A stretch of DNA of 64,000 nt, taken from Sacculina carcini. Lineage: Eukaryota > Arthropoda > Thecostraca > Sacculinidae. The DNA is taken from positions 2,356,001 through 2,420,000 of the forward strand of contig OU696579.1 in the NCBI GenBank assembly GCA_916048095.2. Direction: 5' to 3'. The notes beneath the pieces were generated by a model that had not been told where the DNA came from, searched no databases, and saw nothing but the letters and a program-made list of their open reading frames with translations. Every line of letters starts with the position of its first letter. Position 1 is the stretch's first letter. Of the stretch, positions 49,842-64,000 are shown in pieces. The position numbers and the translations under genes were made by a program.

Positions 49842-50648
49842 TCAGTCCAAACTCAGACACAATCCGAAGCCCGCTGTGAAACACAAATGACGACGAGACG
49901 GTTGACGTGAAGATAGTTTGAAGACGAAACGGTAAGATTGGTTGAGGAAGTATTGAAAAAAGTTGATATGTTTTGCAGCAAGGTAGTGAAAAAGAGAGGA
50001 GCAGTAATTTAAATGGGGAAAACTAGATGCATTAATTAAAAGGGCTGAAGTATGTTGATCGAGGTATTTTATATCATATATATATTTCGGAGTATGTATC
50101 GGCATTTTCGAACAGTCTGCAGTACTTGTTGGGAGAGGCTCAAAGATGAATCGAGAGAGATACCTAGATTATTTACAAGTGAGAGACTCTGTATTTGGGA
50201 GAGTTGTACATCCATAGAGAGTGGCTGAAAAATAATGGTTTGGTCTTGGAGCAGTTGATGAGGAGAGAACACCCCATGACCCAGGATGTAATGGAGTTCA
50301 TTATGGAGGACATCACATTGTGTCTGGAGAGGCGAAGGTAAACCTGAACGTCGTCAGCGTAAAGGTGGTGCATAGATAGAGGGCGGAGCAAGGCACATAA
50401 GGAGAACATATACAAATTGAAAAGAACATGGCCCAATATTGAGCCATGTGGGACACCTGAGTAAATATATCTCTGGGAGGATTCTTGGGATTGAAAATGA
50501 ACCTAAACAGATCGATTGGATAGATAAGATTTGAGTAAGGATAATGCCGGACCCGAGAAGCGGAAAGAGCGAAGATCCTGCAGCAGAATTTTGTGGTTAA
50601 CCAGGTAAAATGTCAAGGAAATGTCAATGAAAATCGTCAGCGCTGCGG
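49842..50648 (-). pseudogene. L2/CR1-like LINE RT fragment (LINE-D)
   Basis: RT palm and thumb in three frames: FYLVNHKILLQDL, LLKSYLSNRS, SGVPHGSILGHVLFNLYMF, the catalytic LYADDVQVYL, NNLGISLDSSLS and FPHLNYCSSLFHYL. The order matches L2/Rex-type ORF2. Decayed by frameshifts. Confidence 0.8.
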
Positions 50649-50690
50649 GACCAGCACTCTCCGACTTGAACATTGCGCCGAAATAGCTTG

Positions 50691-50955
50691 TTGATTATAG
50701 AGCGCCACACACGAAAGCACTTTTGCGAATGTCCCAATACAACTGTCGGGGCCGCTGTTATTACCTTGCATAATTGACATGATCACGTGACTACAGACAC
50801 TCACGGTCATGTCAGCTGGCTCACACACACACACACACACAGACACGCACACAGGCAATACAATACAATACAAACTCAAGTAGACTGACACTGAAAACAT
50901 ACAGACATACACTCACTTGCACATACACAAAAGCAAGCACACGCACACGAATACC
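50691..50955 (+). repeat. Dispersed repeat B, copy 2
   Basis: Collinear with 22434-22690, same orientation, about 90% similar by eye. Confidence 0.85.
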
Positions 50956-51055
50956 AACGCGTTACATAACAATTTACCACACCAGCATCTTGGTACAATG
51001 GCGAATGTGACGCTCGTATGATTGGGGCTCTATAATTAAGCCTGTGTCCCAGAAC

Positions 51056-51390
51056 CTATCCCGCTATACTCGAACTGCATAACATTTTTAGCCACCTTGA
51101 TCCATTTTGGTAGATCATTCCATATATTGATAGGTCTATGTGTGAAGGAGAACATTCTGACTCATATACGCGAGTGGTTTTTAATATTTTCATATACCTT
51201 CCTCTCGTGTTGGAATCCACTCTCATCATGAACAGGTCTTCAGTACATTGTTTGTCATATATCTCATTCTGGATCTTATACATTTCTATCATATCCCCTC
51301 ATGTCCTCATATATGCGAGCGTTAGTAAACCTGTCGCTTTCAACCTTTCTCAATAGGTCAATTTCTCTATTTCTGGTATGAATTTTGTGG
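51056..51390 (-). pseudogene. CR1-like LINE ORF2 C-terminal fragment (LINE-E)
   Basis: A minus-strand stretch with LLTLAYMRT, GDMIEMYKIQNEIYD and TRGRYMKILKTTR, then a degraded tail. These are the conserved end blocks of CR1-group RT proteins. Confidence 0.6.
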
Positions 51391-51661
51391 CTCTTTTTGG
51401 ACGTTCTCAACAGCCTCTATGTCTTTCACTGATTGTGGATGTCATACTATATTCCATGTGTATATTTTGTATATTTTATGTATATTTTGTATATTCATGT
51501 GTATGTTTTGTATATTCCAGGTGTGGTCTAACTAGAGGTGTAAACTAGAGATGATTCTTGGTTTCGATTGTCTAATTTCTCCTTTTCCGTGTACTTTCAA
51601 ACATACTTGATTTCAATAGCGGCGTAAGTTTAGTTTACACCACTCGTGATATTCGCCCGTG
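51391..51661. repeat. AT-rich tandem DNA upstream of UBAC2
   Basis: Short TGTATATTTTGTATATT-type repeats at about 51455-51520, then unique sequence that should hold the UBAC2 promoter. Confidence 0.5.
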
Positions 51662-56286
<4,625 letters not shown>

Positions 56287-56299
56287 ACTCCACTTGAAA

Positions 56300-57172
56300 C
56301 TGACACACACTGACACACTGATACACTGACACACAGATACACTGATACACTGATACACTGATACACAGATACACTGATACACTGACACACTGATAAACAG
56401 ATACACTAATACACTGATACACTGATAAACAGATACACTAATACACTGATACACTGATAAACAGATACACTGATAAACAGATACACGGATAAACAGATAC
56501 ACAGATACACGGATAAACAGATACACTGACACACTAATACACTGATACACTGATACACTGATACACTGATAAACAGATACACTGATAAACAGATACACTG
56601 ATACACTGACACACAGATACACTAATACACTGATAAACAGATACACTGATAAACAGATACACTGATAAACAGATACACTGATACACTGATAAACAGATAC
56701 ACAGATAAACAGATACACTGATAAACAGATACACTGATACACTGATACACGGATAAACAGATACACTGACACACAGACACACTGACACACTGATACACGG
56801 ATAAACAGATACACTGACACACAGATACACTGACCCAGGGGTCGGCAAACGACGGCCGGCGACGATACTTGAGTTTGCTTGATATAATGTATGGACGTAG
56901 CGATTTTGATAACTTTTGAGTAGATAAGCATGTAGTTATTTTTGGTTTTTGCTCATTGCACGAAACTCACCCCTGATTAATATGAAATGTCAAGTTTAGT
57001 TTTTTTTATCCTATCTCGCAGAACTTTCGTTGTGGCTTGCAAGTATTGAAAATAACCATTAGGGGGCCCGCGCTCGTTTATTTTCCAGTTAAATTGGCTA
57101 TCAGTGAAAAACAGTTTGCCGATCCCTGCACTAACCCACTGATACACTGACACATTGACACACTGATACACT
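56300..57172. repeat. 10-bp minisatellite just after the UBAC2 stop, split by a MITE
   Basis: More than 50 units of ACTGATACAC/ACAGATAAAC-type 10-mers from 56300 to 56835, resuming at 57129-57172 after a hAT MITE. Translated in the minus frame it yields long SVYQCI repeats, which are not a gene. Confidence 0.95.
56836..57128. mobile_element. hAT-type MITE (293 bp) in the minisatellite
   Basis: Termini are CAGGGGTCGGCAAAC and, reversed, CAGGGATCGGCAAAC. The 8-bp flanks are CACTGACC and CACTAACC (7 of 8). Confidence 0.9.
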
Positions 57173-58851
57173 GGCCTTATGCAAATGTTGGTAGCGGGTG
57201 CCACGGTAATCGGGTTACGCATGCTTGCGAGTGAGTCGAAGGATGTTTTGCTTAGAAACGAGCATACTGGGCTTATGAGCGCAGTTCGACGCTCGCACAT
57301 TGGCCGATACAAATGCGAAAATAGACTGTGCTTTTTATATGAACTAAGATATGCTTCGTAAGAAAGGAGCGTGGCTTTAAAAATTCATCTGTAGCTGTTT
57401 TAATGATTTTTTCATTCCCCATCGCCATCCCTAATGAAAGCGCTCCAAAGCGTGCAGAATAAACGGTGACAAACGCGTGTTGACGGGGATATGAATGTTC
57501 TGTACTGTTCATTATTTGGCTTGGTAATTTTCGACAAAGCAATGCTGGCAATGACTTCACACAGGCGGGATCTAGTCGCGATCCAGTCACGTGAGGAAGG
57601 CACGAGTGTGTCGGCGTGCATGTGCATGTATGTATGTGTGTGTGCTTACATGTGTATTGGATCAATGTTTGATTTTAAATTTGATGTTTCGGCTCAGCGG
57701 CAATATGGTGGCGGGACCATGGGCATGTGAGGGCGTATTTTTAAACGTCATGTTTTAAATGCATTTTCAGTGTCGGCTGTGTTTTCAGCGCCAATACACG
57801 CGCGGCTGGGCTTTGTTTCAGTCAGACGCAACAATAATACATGCACCCACCAGCGCTCTGTGTCTACAGAAACGACCATGTATTATTTGATATTCCGTAC
57901 AAACAGCAAACAGGTTAGCGACACATTCGGCCGAAAATACGCGTACGCAAACAAAACGTGTGTGCGCGCGCGAGCAAAATAGACACGAGAGGCTCGGTGT
58001 ATCTAGGATTCAGGTATTCAATCGCCGCGCCTGCAGAACACAAGCACGACGACGATTAGCACTTCTGCTGTACGAAGCCGAATTACGTCTCCATAATTCC
58101 GACTGTTACCACACACACACGCACACACACACACACGCACGCACGCACGCAGGACATAGAACACAACGCAGAACATGGACAGCGGCGTGATCCAAAGTAG
58201 AACACACAATATACTGATATAACTAACGCGGCTTTGACACGCCAAACCGAGCAAAATAAAAATCCATCACCTCAGAAACAAAGTACGCATAAACAAATCA
58301 AATGAAATCTGTATGTGTGTGTGTGTGTGTGTGTTCCATATGCGTGTTCCATGTGTGTGTGTGTATGGTCTGTCACAACGGCAAATTCCAGTAAGTAGAA
58401 CGAGAGTAGCCAACAAACAAAATCACGCGCGAACAACGTGTGTGTGTGTGTGTGTGTGTGCTGTTTCTTCAATAACAAACACTCATAACGCGTCCACAAC
58501 ATGCACACACACAGTCAACAATAGTTATTCACAACAATCATACGCGAAAATACATTTTCAATCGAAAAAATACCTACACACCACGGATTGAAGAGCAACC
58601 TGATGCTCCGAGAAGTATGATTGGCGCGCCAAAACTTTATTTGTACCCAAATACCTGGGTATGTGAGTGATCTGTGCATGTCTGCATGCATACTTGCGTG
58701 TATGTATGCGTGTCTGTGCGTGTGCAAGTGTAAATTTGTGTGTGTGTGTGTGTGTGTGTGTGTCGTGAACTACAACCACGACAAGGTTGAACGAAGATAG
58801 AGCGCCAGAGCACGCCAGCTGGCCACACACAGACGACGTGGGACGGAGTGT
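57173..58851. other. Intergenic DNA, UBAC2 / BTB gene
   Basis: Several TG/CA runs (58108-58150, 58313-58333, 58438-58460, 58737-58763). Short ORFs only, with no recognisable domain. It may contain the 3' UTR or downstream exons of the BTB gene. Confidence 0.4.
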
Positions 58852-59717
58852 TCACATTTTGTTGACGTCGATCAGTCCTTTGACCTTGAGCTTCTCGGCC
58901 GTCTGTAGTAGCGCAGGCAACTGGTCCTGTCCCACGTTCACCTCTCCTGCGTACATAAACTCCAGGATCGACATCAGGTGGTTGAAGGGCACATCTTTGA
59001 GGATGATGATCGGGTGGCGCGAGGGATTCTCCTACAATCACAACACACACATTCAAGTCCCAATTTGCTACACACCGTGCACACAAGGGATGTCAAACTG
59101 GGCCATTCTTATTTAGTACAAAAGGCACACGGGCCGCATCTATAGGAGATATACCAATCAATTTCAACGTGCAGAATGAATCAACCCACAAAGAAAATCG
59201 GACGGTTGATTTGAACATCCAGAAGAACCGGCGACAATGTGAATTAAATAATGTATAATAAACACGCATTATTTAATACGTGTAAACTTAACTTAATGTT
59301 ACATTTTGTTTAATATATTGACGGACCGCGTGTTTGATACCCCTGGTGTACACCATGTGAAGAACACGAATACATCAGATGCACATACACTCACACATGC
59401 GCATACACTGGGTGTCAGCTTCTGTTTCTCCTACTAACATTCCAAAATTGGCTGAATCAATCATTTTCAGCCTTCAGATCACACGGTGCCAGAGCAGCAG
59501 AGTGAATTCTGTTTGGCGACCAGGGGTCACTGACCTCAAGCAGCGACTTGAAGAAGGGCGAGCACGCGGACAGCACCATTTTGTGCGCCTTGCAGGTCTG
59601 ACCCTCGCAGGCCAGTGTGACGTCGAGGAAATTGCGCTCGTTGCGCAGATGTTTGAACGACGACACCATGTTCGACTGGAAGTCGTTCCATCGCAGGCAG
59701 TACTGCTGGCCCGCCAT
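58852..59717 (-). CDS. BTB/POZ-domain protein, arthropod type (2 exons seen)
   Basis: Exons on the minus strand are 59717-59535 and 59031-58852, 120 aa, phase 0. It begins MAGQQYCLRWNDFQSNMVSS, then FLDVTLACEGQTCKAHKMVL and SACSPFFKSLLE, and across the junction ENPSRHPIIILKDVPFNHL, EFMYAGEVNV and LLQTAEKLKVKGLIDV. This is the lola/tramtrack/bric-a-brac type of dimerising BTB found in arthropod transcription regulators. As read, it stops (TGA) right after the BTB, so the product is a BTB-only protein. Alternatively a GT inside exon 2 (GAC|GTCAAC) could splice to DNA-binding exons further down. The first coding exon is preceded by a likely acceptor. Intron 1 carries a hAT MITE. Which family member is not clear. 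Confidence 0.9.
59085..59345. mobile_element. hAT-type MITE (261 bp) in the BTB intron
   Basis: Ends AAGGGATGTCAAACTGGGCC and, reversed, CAGGGGTATCAAACACGCGG. The 8-bp flanks are GTGCACAC and GTGTACAC (7 of 8). AT-rich, non-coding. Confidence 0.75.
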
Positions 59718-61205
59718 CGCTGACACTGTTACCAATTGCAGCACGGAAACAGCGCGACACACACACGCACACAAACAAATGTAGAACTAATGTGAAACTG
59801 CGCAAGTAGAAATAATTGGCAAAATGGATTTAATTGACATGCAACGCGCATTCTTGTGTATATTTCGTTTGAGTGTGATACTTTTGTGATGAAGTTGTAA
59901 AATTATGGTGCAAGTGACACAGTTGAATAACACTAGCACTCTATATATTTTATACATCGCTATGACGCACCTCTACAATACCCGATGTTCGCATATTGTT
60001 AGAATTAATCAGTTGAATGTGAACTTGAGAGCTGAATATCAATAGACAAAACGCCAAGACTGAACATTTTCACAAACTTGCCTCTTAACTCAGGAGCGTA
60101 GCCAGCTAAAATTGCTTAATCATATGAAATAATATTCGCCATAATTATTTCTGACACACTTTGTTTCATAGCAGAAAAATACGATATACATATAGGCTGG
60201 AAAGCAAAAATGAAAAGGTATCAATTGTCAGCACAAACCACCCGCTAAGCCTCTCAATTATTTCACTCACACACATGAAAAAGAACGTTCGACGGAGCCA
60301 AAAAACTCAAGGAGTTTATTTTTATCAGTAATAAAATGTAATTAAACAAAACGCTTACTGAGAGAAGAACCAATAGAGCGGAATTCGATTGACCGTCCGA
60401 TTGTCGCAGAGCAAATCATAAATGTACACTAATCTAACAAATGATTCCACTATATTTTCAACGAATTTTGATTATTTGTATAAATGCTATTTCTCCACTC
60501 CCTGAAAACAAATGATAAAACAAATGAAAACACTATAAAACAAATGATTCCACTATAGTTTCAACGAATGTTGATTATTTGTTTAAATGATATTTCTCAA
60601 CTACATGGTAAGTATTTTAGGATCGAAAACGCATCGTATGTTGTTTACTTGCGCATCTGAATTATTTTTGATTTAACATGGAAAAATATAGATGTACCAT
60701 AAAGCTCACCATTTATGCGTTATAATTGGATTACACAGGTGTTCTGCTGTCGGTGTATGGTGCGTGATTATCTAGTTAATTTAATCAAGTATATCGGTTT
60801 TCTTTAAAGTGGCCGCTGGTGGAGTATCAGTGCTTGTCTCTCGTTAAAGCTATTGGTTTTTATATTTGAGCTGGTTTTTACGTTTCAATATATTCCACCT
60901 AGACATTGAGATATTGTTGTTGTTTGCGCGAACAGCTAAATGTACATGTATATTCATGCCTACTTGCTTATTTATTGCCGTATGATCTCATAAACTGTCC
61001 CTTCAACACGAAACTAACTTATTAATCGTGCCAGCAGGGTGATACAGTATTTACTTCAGCAAGTGACGGACACTCATTGAATGCTGATTACACACAAGAA
61101 ACCATCTCACGTTGTATGAATTCGCGTGGCGAAACGCGTGTGTGCGCGCTCGTGTTCTTGCAGACAGACAGCGGACGCAGTGTGTCGCACTGACAGCGTG
61201 ACGTC
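59718..61205. other. Bidirectional intergenic region, BTB / SMAP
   Basis: AT-rich and without a recognised ORF. It contains a partial direct repeat (AACAAATGATTCCACTATA near 60436 and 60540). It should hold both divergent promoters. Confidence 0.45.
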
Positions 61206-63656
61206 ATGAGTCGAGTGGCGGCCGAGCGCGAGAAGCTGGTGCAGGAGAAATGTCAGAGTATCCTCACCAACCTGCTGGCCGACTCGGACAACAAATACTG
61301 TGTCGATTGCGATGCAAAAGGTGAGGCACGGTCGATTTGGAGCTGAGCTGGTCGTTTTTGTGTGGGGAATATTGCCGGCTCGATTATATTCAGTTACTGA
61401 ACCAAATGGTGAACGGAGTTTATTCTGCTAGCTTAATTTAGATTTGTAATTCAAAACCGCGATGTTAGTCGTCTGCCCTGGTTCGCTTGAACGTGAACAT
61501 TTGATAAATTCATCATCTGGTTCTACTGGTTCTAATGCCAGTTGCGATTTGACCCACCTAGCCTTCACTGGCTGAACGTTGGAGACGCTTGGTAGCTGTA
61601 CAATTAATTAGTATAACGCAGCGCTGATACTCACTTGTATTCTGGACCGTTTGCATCGATGTGTTTCATTGCAGCATCCCCTGTCTACGTAATCATGAAA
61701 ATATAGCTGATTCTTTCGACTGGAATTAGTTTGTATGTCTTGTTTTTGCCGTACCAATGTGGATCGCTGGTAGTTGAGCACCCAGGCGCTTATTTGATTG
61801 CTTGCATGTCTCATCGCTGCTGTCATGTTTGGCGTTTCCCTCAACACACGCTCGCATGATGCGTTCTCGCCGCAATGCGTGACTGATCGCGCGTGCGTGC
61901 GTGCGTGCTTGTTGCTCACTGCACAGGTCCCAGGTGGGTGTCGTGGAACATTGGCGTGTTCTTGTGCATCCGTTGTGCCGGCATTCATCGCAACCTGGGC
62001 GTGCACATTTCCAAGGTGAAATCTGTCAATCTGGACTCATGGAAGCCCGAACAAGTGATGGTCAGTTTCGGGCACGCCCGTCTACATGCGCATCTATGTA
62101 TGTCTGGGTGTGTGTGTGTGTGTGTGTGTGAGCTTGGTCCAGTGTGAAGACACATGGTTGGTGCTATGACCGATGATTGTGGCCGGCTTCAAATATCGAG
62201 ACTATTCGCAGTACTTGAAATTAACTGTAAAGCCTAGCATACGAGAAGTGTGCCGCGGTAGGCAGTATATATTATGAGGAGAAAATTGTTCAAGTGTGTA
62301 GTAATTTGTTTATTAATTTTCACTCGCCACTCGCAATGTTCTGTTGTATCAGTGTTGGTGCGCCTACTGCCGACTGAAAATCACTTCAATATATCATAAC
62401 TAATATTGTCTCAAATAACACATACGCTGCTACGCAGGACGGGTATAGCCGGTATCGATTGAGCGGCAACAGAAACACGTGTGTGTGTGTGTTGGGATGC
62501 GATGATGCAGATGTTGCAGCTGGTGGGTAACAGTCGGGCGCGCGCCGCCTACGAGGCCAATCTGCCCGACAATTTTCGACGGCCGCAGACTGATATTGCA
62601 CTGGAGGCGTTCGTGCGCGCCAAATATGAACACAACAAGTACACTGCCAAAGAGTGGCGCGCTCCTGCCGTTCCCAAGGTCTCTCTCTCTCCCTCTCTCT
62701 CTCGCTTGTTAGCTCCAGCTGAGTCGAATGTTGAGTTGTTCTCTGTCGAGCATTCTGTCAAGCAAGGCTGATAGACTTGTGAAATAGCAAGGTGTTGTGT
62801 TGTAACGGCGAGGCATGTGGTCATCATGACGTGGATCCTGGCAAGTATGGAGGTATATATACCACCGAAAAAGAGGCTGGGTTATGAATATGCAATTATA
62901 TCTTCCGTGAATTCTGCTGAGTTCAGTTCATTGGTATATTGTGATTAAAATCATCATAGCAAATAGTAACAATACACGACAAGTGCGTGTATACAAGCTT
63001 GTTACATGCTATTTACTTTTTATTAGAGTTATGTATGTTGTAATTTAATAAGCCGAAAATAGTTGATAATCTCATACAATTAGCCAACTTTGAACACTAA
63101 TGCATGATGACTGTCATCCCCACGAGGCTCGACACAAATCTACACCCTTGCTGGTCATTATACTAATTATCCATCTGTCCTTCTCTCCGGCTTTTGTCTG
63201 TTGCTTCGCGATATATGGTCTTTTGTCCTGGTTTGTGTTGTTACTGCTGTCAACATGTGTAGCTATTCAATGTCCATTATTAATATGTTATCTATTTATT
63301 CGAATGGCTTATTGTAAATTGTCTTTATTTTCACTTGTATCTGCTTCTTTATCATTTTTCATGTTTCCCATCACGTGTGTGTGTGTGTGTTTGTGTGCTC
63401 TGATTGTGCGTGTGTGTGTGTGTGTGTGTTTGTGACGTACAGGTGAACTGGGACGCCGAAATTGAGGCCATGTGGCGCCGCAAGCACTCGCGACGCTCGG
63501 CGCCCGCCGTTTCCAGTAGCGTGACTGCGGCCGTCGCGCCGGTGTTGTCTCGTGCGCCACCAGCATCGTCCACGGCCGTGTCAACAACGTCAACGCCGGC
63601 GACCAGCAACTCCAAGCCCTGCACAACCTCGGCCACCGTCGATCTACTGGGACTCA
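61206..63656 (+). CDS. SMAP1: SMAP-type ArfGAP, 5' part (4 exons, runs off the window)
   Basis: GTPase-activating protein for Arf6/Arf1 in clathrin-dependent membrane traffic. Exons 61206-61320, 61927-62060, 62511-62678 and 63443-63656 (ending phase 1) give about 210 aa so far. The ArfGAP zinc finger is complete: Cys32, Cys35, Cys52, Cys55 (C-x2-C-x16-C-x2-C), with [28 protein letters not shown] and the catalytic Arg60. Then come [28 protein letters not shown] and [11 protein letters not shown]. Exon 4 adds a Ser/Thr/Pro-rich linker ending VDLLGLS, matching the DLLGL motif of SMAP1/2. SMAP1 versus SMAP2 cannot be decided. Exon 1 is GC-rich and the start is the first ATG in frame. Intron 3 contains dispersed repeat A. 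Confidence 0.95.
62835..63150 (+). repeat. Dispersed repeat A, copy 2
   Basis: In SMAP intron 3; matches 696-1012 end to end. Confidence 0.9.
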
Positions 63657-63919
63657 GTGAGTGTCAGTGTGTCAGTGAGTGTGTCAGTGTGTGTGTCAGT
63701 GTGTGTGTGAGAATGCTTGTGTGTGTCAGTGTGTCAGTGAGTGTGTCAGTGTGTGTGTCAGTGTGTGTGTGAGAATGCTTGTGTGTGTCAGTGTATCAGT
63801 GTGTTTGTCAGTGTGTGTGTCAGTGTGTGTGTGAGAATGCTTGTGTGTGTCAGTGTGTTTGTGTTGAGCATGTTTGTGTATGTGCTGTGTGTGTTTGTGA
63901 GCGTATGTGTAAGTGCGTG

Positions 63920-63979
<60 letters not shown>

Positions 63980-63980
63980 A
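63657..63980. repeat. 62-bp minisatellite and (TG)n in SMAP intron
   Basis: GTGTGTCAGT-rich units marked by GAGAATGCTT at 63709, 63771 and 63833 (62-bp period), starting at the exon 4 donor, then (TG)n at about 63921-63976. Confidence 0.9.
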
Positions 63981-64000
63981 ATACTGTTTCGACTTGACGT

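Overview
The window is eukaryotic nuclear DNA, most probably from an arthropod. Its genes have GT-AG introns, and the BTB protein at 58.9-59.7 kb opens with the Q-Q-Y-C-L-R-W-N motif typical of arthropod BTB factors. Other support is the retroelement mix (CR1/L2-like and RNase-H-bearing LINEs, an env-bearing LTR element, many hAT elements) and degenerate TTAGG-like runs. The exact lineage (crustacean, chelicerate or other) cannot be fixed from sequence alone. The DNA is full of (TG)n/(CA)n microsatellites.

Genes, left to right: a SENP1/Ulp1-type SUMO protease (1472-7394, +, nine exons in phase); ribosomal protein eS10 (8004-8717, -); RNA polymerase III subunit RPC5/POLR3E (10663-13452, -); an intronless TAB1-like pseudophosphatase (14790-16265, +); GAPDH (16859-20672, -, five exons, 333 aa); UBAC2 (51662-56286, +, seven exons, 350 aa); a short BTB-domain protein (58852-59717, -); and the 5' half of a SMAP-type ArfGAP (61206-63656, +, running off the end). 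Every exon join given here was checked for reading phase. POLR3E/TAB1 and BTB/SMAP are head-to-head pairs; SENP/RPS10 and TAB1/GAPDH are convergent.

From about 22 to 51.5 kb the window is almost entirely transposable elements. A degenerate LTR retroelement (22.9-26.9 kb) carries a LINE fragment and a tRNA-derived SINE. Beside it lies an RNase-H-bearing LINE (26.9-30.8 kb). A second LINE (about 30.8-49.7 kb, minus) is split by a Ty3/gypsy element (31930-46987, TSD GCCAC). That element is split by a hAT transposon (36006-46564, TSD CTCTAGAT), and the hAT is split by an env-bearing LTR retroelement (38660-46036, TSD TTGTA). This is a four-deep nest with exact target-site duplications at the three inner levels.

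The two most notable observations follow. First, the env-bearing element has lost its RT/RNase H/integrase but keeps gag, a textbook G-GGA-AAC -1 frameshift site at the gag stop, protease, a broken env and two separate chromodomain-like ORFs downstream of env. Second, many introns have TG repeats just upstream of the acceptor, and several also have CA repeats downstream of the donor, so intron ends could pair.
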